Shown: positions 1 through 4,748 of the stretch, piece after piece
Layout: each line of letters begins with the position of its first letter
Position numbering within the stretch: position 1 is the first letter of the stretch
DNA from: JADDRA01 sp051005375
Lineage (GTDB): Bacteria > Actinomycetota > Acidimicrobiia > Acidimicrobiales > CADCSY01
Length of the DNA stretch: 5,256 nt
Direction of reading: 5' to 3'
NCBI GenBank assembly: GCA_051005375.1
Contig: JBPCJK010000044.1
Location: 1-5,256, forward strand
Notes under the pieces: model-generated
The model's input: the letters and a program-made list of their open reading frames with translations, nothing else
The model's database searches: none
Told to the model about the DNA's origin: nothing
Made by a program: the position numbers and the translations under genes

Positions 1-50
1 AGGAGGAAGCGCAGGCTCATGTCGACGGTGGTCAGGTGGGCGACCCGCAT
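1..50 (-). CDS. Glycosyltransferase, GT4-like (5' end only, runs off left edge)
   Basis: Only the first 16 complete codons are in the window, read leftward from an ATG at 50-48. They translate as MRVAHLTTVDMSLRFL, with a further partial codon (CT) that fits Leu. This matches the usual N-terminus of family 4 (GT-B fold) glycosyltransferases in actinobacterial polysaccharide loci: a first beta strand 'MRVAH.TTVD' followed by a helix beginning 'SLRFLL'. The ATG directly follows the TAG stop of the phosphoglycosyl transferase (TAGATG), with no clear Shine-Dalgarno sequence, so translation is probably coupled to that gene. The expected role is transfer of a nucleotide-activated sugar onto the lipid-linked intermediate at the cytoplasmic face of the membrane. 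The family call rests on about 16 residues and is therefore provisional. That a gene starts here is well supported by the adjacent stop, the in-frame continuation and the context. Confidence 0.6.
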   Translation of the reverse strand, partial: MRVAHLTTVDMSLRFL

Positions 51-716
51 CTACTGACGTTCGGCCCGGGGCTCGCCTCGTGCGCCGTGCCGTTCCCCGA
101 CCGCCTCCGGCCCGGTGAACTCCGTCATGGTGGCGTGGGCGTCCTGGCTGATGCCGTCGCCGCTCAGCACCTTGCCCACCGTCATGGCGAGGATCCGCAG
201 ATCAAGGAGCAGGCAGCGGTGCTCGACGTACCAGACATCCAACTCGAACTTCTCCCGCCAGGAGAGGCGGTTGCGGCCGTTCACCTGGGCCCAGCCGGTG
301 ATGCCCGGCTTCACCTCGTGGCGGCGGGCCTGGTCCGGGCTGTACCGGGGCAGGTAGAGGACCGGGAGCGGCCGGGGCCCGACCAGGCTGAGATCGCCGG
401 TGACCACGTTCCACAGCGAGGGAAGCTCGTCGATGCTGGTAGACCGTAGGAGCCGTCCCAGGGAGGTCAGGCGGTCGCCGTCGAAGGCGAACCCCTCCTC
501 GTGGGGACGGGCATGGCGCATGGTCCGGAACTTCACCAGCTCGAAGGGGCGCCCGTGCTGGCCGGCTCGTTCCTGGCGGAAGAGCACGGGGGCTCCCATC
601 GCCCGCCTGACGGCAACGGCGACCGCAGCCAGCAGTGGCGGGGCGGCGGCCAGGACCGTCACGCTCACACCGAGATCGAGCAGCCTCTTGCCCATCCGGT
701 AGCCACGCCCGTCCAC
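51..716 (-). CDS. PglC-type small phosphoglycosyl transferase (undecaprenyl-phosphate sugar phosphotransferase)
   Basis: This monotopic phosphoglycosyl transferase should move a sugar 1-phosphate from a UDP-sugar onto undecaprenyl phosphate, starting assembly of the repeat unit. At 221 residues it is the minimal PglC-like form. It lacks the four extra membrane helices and the Rossmann-like domain of WbaP/WcaJ enzymes. Visible in order: an N-terminal hydrophobic segment (about residues 12-35) that would form the re-entrant membrane helix; KFRTM (62-66); the catalytic Asp96-Glu97 pair in STSIDELPSLWN; GDLSLVGPRP (107-116); KPGITGWAQVNGRN (136-149); ELDVWYVEHR (158-167); and ATMTEFTG near the C-terminus. 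The GTG at 716 is preferred because TAGGGT lies 7 nt upstream and it keeps the conserved YR.GKR.LDL lead-in. The ATG at 695 (214 residues) is the alternative. The frame stays open upstream to 1607, but that stretch is antisense to the deacetylase and resembles no protein. The sugar donor cannot be predicted. Confidence 0.93.
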   Translation of the reverse strand: MDGRGYRMGKRLLDLGVSVTVLAAAPPLLAAVAVAVRRAMGAPVLFRQERAGQHGRPFELVKFRTMRHARPHEEGFAFDGDRLTSLGRLLRSTSIDELPSLWNVVTGDLSLVGPRPLPVLYLPRYSPDQARRHEVKPGITGWAQVNGRNRLSWREKFELDVWYVEHRCLLLDLRILAMTVGKVLSGDGISQDAHATMTEFTGPEAVGERHGARGEPRAERQ

Positions 717-764
717 GACGGCGACCCTAGGCGCTCGTGCCTGTGGCGCTGCTAGACAGGCCCG
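717..764. promoter_or_regulatory. Divergent promoter region 1 (phosphoglycosyl transferase / deacetylase)
   Basis: This 48-bp gap separates two genes that start back to back. On the minus strand TAGGGT (729-724) fits the actinobacterial -10 pattern TANNNT and lies 7 nt before the GTG at 716. On the plus strand TAGACA (753-758) lies 6 nt before the ATG at 765 and is a weaker -10 match. These spacings would place transcription starts at or next to the start codons, giving leaderless mRNAs. No good -35 box is visible for either. In the centre, GCCTGTG (739-745) forms an inverted repeat with ACAGGC (756-761), GCCTGT and ACAGGC being the 6-bp arms with 11 nt between them. GGCGCT also occurs twice (730-735 and 745-750). 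The central element is conserved in the second divergent region at 3669-3716. Promoter activity is inferred, not shown. Confidence 0.5.
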
Positions 765-1583
765 ATGAAGACCAAGGCGCTGGCGCTGCGCATCCTGAAG
801 CCGTTGGCGGCCTCCGCTGACCGTCTCAGGCCCCGCCGCCATGGTGTGGTGGTGCTCCTCTACCACCGGGTGGGGGCTCGCACCGAGGTGGAGGTCGACC
901 TTCCCACCAGCCTGTTCGAGCGCCAGATGGAGGCACTGGCCGAGACGGGCCGGGCCGTCACCCTCGACCGGGCCCTCGAGCTGCTGGCCGGCAGCGAGCC
1001 GCCGGCCCGCGACCCCGTGGTCGTCACCTTCGACGACGGCACCGCCGACTTCGCCGAGCTGGCCGTGCCCATCATGGCCCGCCACGACGTACCCGCCACC
1101 TTGTACCTGGCCACCGACTTCATCGAGCGAGGGCGCTCCTTCCCCGACCAGGGCAAGCCCCTGTCGTGGGCTGCCCTGGGCGACGTCGTGGCCGGCGGCG
1201 GGGTCACCGTCGGTTCCCACACCCACACCCACGCCCTGCTCGACCGCCTGGGCCCAGCCGAGGTAGCCAGCGAGCTCGACCGCTCCTCGGGCCTGATCGA
1301 GGACCGCCTGGGAGTGCCGGCGCAGCACTTCGCCTACCCCAAGGCCGTCCCCGGCTCGCCGATGGCCGAGACCGAGGTTCGCAGGCGGTTCCGCTCCGCC
1401 GCCCTCTCCGGGACCCGCTCCAACCGCTACGGCGACAGCGATCCCCACCGCCTGGCCCGCTCCCCCATCCAGGTCAGCGACGGGATGCGGTGGTACACCC
1501 ACAAGCTCGAGGGAGGGATGGGCCTGGAGGACGTGGTGCGCACGGCCCGCAACCGCCGTCGCTACGCCCTGGCCACCAACTGA
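765..1583 (+). CDS. Polysaccharide deacetylase family protein (NodB homology domain)
   Basis: This is a 272-residue carbohydrate esterase 4-type protein, expected to remove N- or O-acetyl groups from a glycan or sugar intermediate using a divalent metal. Motif 1 is VTFDDG (87-92), with Asp90 as likely catalytic base and Asp91 as metal ligand. Motif 2 is GSHTHTH (150-156), where His152 and His156 fit the H-x3-H metal ligands. A later YPKA (191-194) stands where many family members have YPxG. VVVLLYHRVG (28-37) and FERQMEAL (51-58) are typical lead-in segments of this family in polysaccharide loci. No signal peptide or membrane helix is visible at the N-terminus, so a cytoplasmic or peripheral location is more likely than secretion by Sec. 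The ATG at 765 is the first plausible start; it has no convincing Shine-Dalgarno site but has a -10-like TAGACA 6 nt upstream. It diverges from the phosphoglycosyl transferase and converges on the aminotransferase, with only 20 nt between stop codons. The substrate is unknown. Confidence 0.9.
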   Translation: MKTKALALRILKPLAASADRLRPRRHGVVVLLYHRVGARTEVEVDLPTSLFERQMEALAETGRAVTLDRALELLAGSEPPARDPVVVTFDDGTADFAELAVPIMARHDVPATLYLATDFIERGRSFPDQGKPLSWAALGDVVAGGGVTVGSHTHTHALLDRLGPAEVASELDRSSGLIEDRLGVPAQHFAYPKAVPGSPMAETEVRRRFRSAALSGTRSNRYGDSDPHRLARSPIQVSDGMRWYTHKLEGGMGLEDVVRTARNRRRYALATN

Positions 1584-1600
1584 GCCCGGCCACCAACTGA
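1566..1600. repeat. Tandem 18/17-bp duplication spanning the deacetylase stop codon
   Basis: The last codons of the deacetylase, GCCCTGGCCACCAACTGA (1566-1583), are followed at once by a second copy, GCCCGGCCACCAACTGA (1584-1600), which differs only by loss of one T. The duplicated TGA (1598-1600) is out of frame with the first. The copy fills nearly the whole 20-nt gap before the stop codon of the convergent aminotransferase (1604-1606). This looks like a small slippage duplication; no function is evident. Confidence 0.8.
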
Positions 1601-1603
1601 CCT

Positions 1604-2806
1604 TCAACCAGTGGAGGTGCCGACCGTGAGGGCGTGGCGGACCTCCTCGGAGTGGGCGTACACGTCTCCCAGGACGTCGACGACCCGCTCGAGGTCCTGG
1701 ACGGGCAGGGACCGGTAGAGGGGCAGGCTCACCACCTGGCTGGCGACCTCGTCGGTGACGGGGAGCTCGTCACCGCCGATGTCGTCATAGGCCTGCTGGC
1801 GGTGGACCGGCGGCGAGAAGTAGCAGCGGGTGTCGATGCCCTCGGCCCGCAGGGCCGTCACCAGCCCGTCCCGGGAGATCCCGAACGCGACGGGATCGAT
1901 GGCCACGGTGAAGTCCTTGTAGGTCGACTCGTCAGCCGCTTCGAGCTGCTGGGGATGCACGCCGGGGATGGCAGCGAGCCCGGCCCGATAGCGCCCGGCC
2001 AGATGGCGTCGGATCTGTAGGTGCTCGTCGAGCTCGCCCAGCGACTCCAGGGCCGTGGCGGCGTGGAGCTCTGACATCCGGGCATTGAGCCCGGCGAAGC
2101 GGGTGTTGTAGTCGCCGGGGTTCCCGTAGTCACGACCGAGCCGGACCGTCTGTGCCAGCCCCTCGTCGTCGGTGCTGACGATGCCGCCCTCACCGGCCAC
2201 GACCGGCTTGGTGGGGCTGAGGCTGAACACCTCGGCGGTGCCGAAGCTTCCCACCGCCCGGCCCCTGCGCGTGGCGCCCAGGCCGTGGGCAGCATCGAAG
2301 AGCAGTGGGATCCCTGCCTTGGCCGCCAGTTCAGTTGCATCCTCGACGGGACAGGGCGCGCCGAACACGTGGGTGGCCATCAAGGCACCGGCACCGGAGA
2401 GGCGACCGGCGGCGTCTGCCGGGTCGAACTGGAAGCTGCGGGGGTCGCACTCGGCGAACACGGGCACCAGCCCGTTCCAGACCACGGCGTGGGCGGAGGC
2501 CGAGAAGGTGAAGCTCGGCAGCACCACCGGCCCCTGCGGTCGCAGCGCCTGCAGGGTGAGCATCAGGCCTGCGGTGCAGGAGGACACCGCCACCGCCGAG
2601 CGCGTGCCGAGCCGGTTGGCCACCTGCTCTTCGAGCAGGCGCACCAGGGGCCCGTTGGTGAGGACGCCGCGCTCGTAGGAGGGCGCCAGGCGTTCCATGA
2701 CCGCCTCAAGAGGGGGGGTGGCAGGCCTGAAGAAGGCCAGGCCCCCGTCGAACTCCGGCCTGCCGCCGACGATCGCCGGTCGGCGGCGGCCGGTGCTGAT
2801 CCCCAC
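1604..2806 (-). CDS. DegT/DnrJ/EryC1/StrS family PLP-dependent sugar aminotransferase
   Basis: This 400-residue fold-type I aminotransferase probably converts a nucleotide-linked keto-sugar to an amino sugar, with glutamate as the usual donor in the family. Its length is normal. Seen in order: FFRPATPP (25-32) and GVLTNGPLVRLLEE (47-60), the family N-terminal signature; AVAVSSCTAGL (71-81), the cofactor phosphate-binding region; LPSFTFSASAHAV (96-108); FDAAHG (170-175), with Asp171 expected to contact the pyridine nitrogen; SLSPTKPVVAGEGG (195-208), with Lys200 the expected Schiff-base lysine; and TRCYFSPPVH (326-335), a C-terminal segment common in the sugar aminotransferases. The GTG at 2806 is chosen because it lies 16 nt after the sulfotransferase stop and no better start precedes the conserved N-terminal block; the upstream GGCGG is only a weak ribosome site. 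The short spacing implies co-transcription with the sulfotransferase. The sugar substrate (for example a 4-keto-6-deoxy or 3-keto sugar) cannot be assigned. Confidence 0.93.
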   Translation of the reverse strand: MGISTGRRRPAIVGGRPEFDGGLAFFRPATPPLEAVMERLAPSYERGVLTNGPLVRLLEEQVANRLGTRSAVAVSSCTAGLMLTLQALRPQGPVVLPSFTFSASAHAVVWNGLVPVFAECDPRSFQFDPADAAGRLSGAGALMATHVFGAPCPVEDATELAAKAGIPLLFDAAHGLGATRRGRAVGSFGTAEVFSLSPTKPVVAGEGGIVSTDDEGLAQTVRLGRDYGNPGDYNTRFAGLNARMSELHAATALESLGELDEHLQIRRHLAGRYRAGLAAIPGVHPQQLEAADESTYKDFTVAIDPVAFGISRDGLVTALRAEGIDTRCYFSPPVHRQQAYDDIGGDELPVTDEVASQVVSLPLYRSLPVQDLERVVDVLGDVYAHSEEVRHALTVGTSTG

Positions 2807-2822
2807 GGAGACGATGCCGCCG

Positions 2823-3668
2823 TCAGCTGCCGAAGCAGTAGCCGTCGAGGAATGCGAAGCCGGTGATGCGCTGGCCCACCTGGTCGATCAATGCCGGTGT
2901 CCAGGGCGCCGACTGGCGGGTCTGCCTCGGCGCCGGGAAGAGGATGCTGGCGCAGTCCGCCAGGTAGGCCTCGTCGGCCAGCAGGCCCAGGAAAGCGCAC
3001 AACCGGCCGAGGGTGGCGACCGGGTCGTCGATCAGCGACTCGTGGCGAAGGTCGAGGATGGCATCGTGACCCGCAGCCGCCTTGGTCTCGGCTACACCGG
3101 CGCACAGCATGAAGTACTCCTCGATCGTGGCCGCCAGGGTGGCTCCCTCCCGCTTCTTGGCCAGCATGGTGGCGATGTTGTCGTAGGGGTTCCTGGTGAC
3201 GTGAACGTAGCGCACGGGGACGCCCACCGACCGGCGCACGCGCTCGGCCAGGCGCGGGCTCGTCATCATCCTGCGGGTCGAGCGCCCCCCTTTCTTGTCA
3301 CCGATGACCCGGAGCCTCTCGAACCGCCCCTGCCACTGGTGGGGCACCTCGTAGTCGTAGGCGCCCCAACTGCGGCCCTTGGCCGCATAGCGCCGTTCGT
3401 TCTCGAGGATCAGGGCGAAGACCTGGTCGCGGGAGAACCCGGTCCGGAAGTAGCGCAGGGCGTCGAGCTCATGGGAGATCACCGCCTGGGGATGGGCGTC
3501 GAGAAGGGACCCGGCGAGGCTGTGCCCGGAGCGAGGGTAGCCAATGAACATGCAGTACGTCTCGATCTCGTCGAACTGATCCCGGAGCTTGCGGCCCGCC
3601 GCCCACGAACGGACGAAGGAGATCGGTAGGTCCTTGTTCTTCTGCAGGTAGGCCTGCGGCGACGGCAC
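2823..3668 (-). CDS. Sulfotransferase family protein (PAPS-dependent, probable glycan sulfation)
   Basis: This 281-residue protein should transfer sulfate from PAPS to a hydroxyl or amino group, here most likely on a glycan. The 5'-phosphosulfate-binding loop is FIGYPRSGHSL (41-51), with Arg46 where many members have Lys. The 3'-phosphate-binding region is VRYVHVTRNPYDNIATM (152-168), with Arg159 in the RNP motif. Other recognisable segments are SHELDALRYF (65-74), VPHQWQGRFE (108-117), GDKKGG (123-128), the helix around IEEYF (182-186) and a C-terminal FLDGYCF (273-279). No signal peptide or membrane helix is evident, so a cytoplasmic enzyme acting before export is likely. Translation starts at the GTG at 3668; an in-frame TAG four codons upstream rules out a longer form. 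No Shine-Dalgarno site is present at proper spacing, but TAGAAC lies 6 nt upstream, fitting a leaderless transcript. It appears to be the first gene of a unit with the aminotransferase. Sulfation of a polysaccharide is inferred from context; a lipid or small-molecule acceptor remains possible. Confidence 0.88.
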   Translation of the reverse strand: MPSPQAYLQKNKDLPISFVRSWAAGRKLRDQFDEIETYCMFIGYPRSGHSLAGSLLDAHPQAVISHELDALRYFRTGFSRDQVFALILENERRYAAKGRSWGAYDYEVPHQWQGRFERLRVIGDKKGGRSTRRMMTSPRLAERVRRSVGVPVRYVHVTRNPYDNIATMLAKKREGATLAATIEEYFMLCAGVAETKAAAGHDAILDLRHESLIDDPVATLGRLCAFLGLLADEAYLADCASILFPAPRQTRQSAPWTPALIDQVGQRITGFAFLDGYCFGS

Positions 3669-3716
3669 CGGGCAGTTCTATCGCCTCACAGGCTCGGCGT
3701 CCTAACCTCGCCGGGC
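3669..3716. promoter_or_regulatory. Divergent promoter region 2 (sulfotransferase / GNAT)
   Basis: This is a 48-bp gap between back-to-back genes. On the plus strand TAACCT (3703-3708) fits the TANNNT -10 pattern and lies 8 nt before the ATG at 3717. On the minus strand TAGAAC (3680-3675) lies 6 nt before the GTG at 3668. Both spacings suit leaderless transcripts, and neither start has a well-placed Shine-Dalgarno sequence. CACAGGC (3687-3693), or GCCTGTG on the minus strand, sits between the two -10-like boxes and forms part of a small inverted repeat, GCCT-CAC-AGGC (3683-3693). The length, block order and spacing closely follow the divergent region at 717-764 when that region is read on the minus strand. 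Promoter activity is inferred. Confidence 0.5.
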
Positions 3717-4721
3717 ATGTCCGGGCCCGATCACCTGCCGGGCGACGGGGGGATCACCTTGCGCCCGGCCACCGCCGCCGATGGTCCCGCCATCCTCGAG
3801 TTGTTGCAGGCATGTCTGGGCTGGGCCCCGGGCGGGCCCCTCGAGGCCTTCTTCGCCTGGAAGCACGGCGAGAACGCCTTCGGCCCGTCCCCGGCGTGGT
3901 TGGCCGTCCACGACGGCCGGATGGTGGGCTTCCGCACCTTCATGCGTTGGGAGCTCGAGCACGGGCACCGATGGTGCCGGGCGGCCCGGGCCGTCGACAC
4001 CGCCACCCATCCCGACTACCGGGGCCAGGGCATCTTCTCCCGACTCACCCAGCTGGCCTTGGAGCAGTTGCGGACCGAAGGCGTCGCCGTCGTCTTCAAC
4101 ACCCCCAACGAAAAGAGCCGACCCGGCTACCTCAAGATGGGCTGGACGACCGTCGGCCGCCTACCCGTGCTGTTCCGTCCCCGCACACCCGCCAGCGTGG
4201 TGTCCATGGCTCGGGCCCGGGCCCCGGCCGACAAGTGGTCGGTGCCGACGTCCGCCTGCCTGTCCGCCCCCGAGGTGCTGGCCGACACCGATGCCGTGGC
4301 CGGCTTGCTGGCCAGACTGCCGTCGGCGGCGGCGCTGCACACCCGCCGTTCGCCGGCCTTCCTGGCCTGGCGCTACGGCTTTGCCCCCTTGGCCTATCGG
4401 GTAGCCCTGGTCGGAGCCAAGGTGGAGGACGGCATCGTCGTCTTCCGGCTGCGACGGCGGGGGCCGGCCCTCGAGAGCGTGGTGAGCGAGGTGCTGGTGC
4501 CCGGTGATGCCACTCGAGCGCTGCGCTCGACCCTGGGGGCGGTGCTCAGATCCACTCGGGCGGACTACGCCATCCGCCTCGGCGGCCCGGGCGTCCCCCG
4601 CCTCGACTTCCTCCCGCTGCCCGGCCAAGGACCAATCCTGGTACGTCGCCACGTCGACGACAGCGGCACGTCCATGCCGACGGGGTGGCAGCTCTCCCTC
4701 GGGGATGTCGAGCTGTTCTGA
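3717..4721 (+). CDS. GNAT family N-acyltransferase with two GNAT-like domains
   Basis: This is a 334-residue protein of the Gcn5-related acetyltransferase superfamily. The N-terminal domain (about residues 13-150) starts with ITLRPATAADGPAILEL and carries the acetyl-CoA-binding motif A, ATHPDYRGQGIFSRLTQLAL (96-115), in which Arg102-Gly103-Gln104-Gly105 is the Q/R-x-x-G-x-G/A loop region. It continues with FNTPNEKSRPGYLKMGW (127-143). The second half contains a WRYGF...YR segment after RRSPAFLA, and an FRLRRRG strand, consistent with a divergent second GNAT-like fold seen in long members of this group. It ends in WQLSLGDVELF. No signal peptide is visible. It starts at the ATG at 3717, with TAACCT 8 nt upstream and no Shine-Dalgarno site. 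It diverges from the sulfotransferase/aminotransferase unit, so acylation of the amino sugar made there is a reasonable guess. An amino acid, peptide or other amine acceptor cannot be excluded. Confidence 0.85.
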   Translation: MSGPDHLPGDGGITLRPATAADGPAILELLQACLGWAPGGPLEAFFAWKHGENAFGPSPAWLAVHDGRMVGFRTFMRWELEHGHRWCRAARAVDTATHPDYRGQGIFSRLTQLALEQLRTEGVAVVFNTPNEKSRPGYLKMGWTTVGRLPVLFRPRTPASVVSMARARAPADKWSVPTSACLSAPEVLADTDAVAGLLARLPSAAALHTRRSPAFLAWRYGFAPLAYRVALVGAKVEDGIVVFRLRRRGPALESVVSEVLVPGDATRALRSTLGAVLRSTRADYAIRLGGPGVPRLDFLPLPGQGPILVRRHVDDSGTSMPTGWQLSLGDVELF

Positions 4722-4748
4722 GCCTTCAGGCCGGCGGCGCCCGCAGGG

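Noticed and set aside
1216..1236. Repetitive CACACCCACACCCAC-like run
   Set aside because: It encodes the His-Thr-His-Thr-His of deacetylase motif 2, so it is explained by protein function rather than being a DNA repeat element.
717..1607. Upstream part of a long minus-strand open frame (51-1607) that would extend the phosphoglycosyl transferase to 518 residues
   Set aside because: It lies antisense to the well-supported deacetylase, is rich in Gly/Ala/Val/His without family motifs, and would add about 300 residues to a complete PglC-type enzyme. It is a by-product of high GC content.
2697..3629. Plus-strand open frame of 310 codons opposite the sulfotransferase
   Set aside because: It is antisense to a gene with clear sulfotransferase motifs, has shadow-type composition and shows no recognisable domain.
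3781..4507. Long alternative plus-strand frames within the GNAT gene
   Set aside because: Pro/Ser/Arg-rich translations typical of out-of-frame reading of GC-rich DNA. The frame starting at 3717 carries the GNAT motifs.
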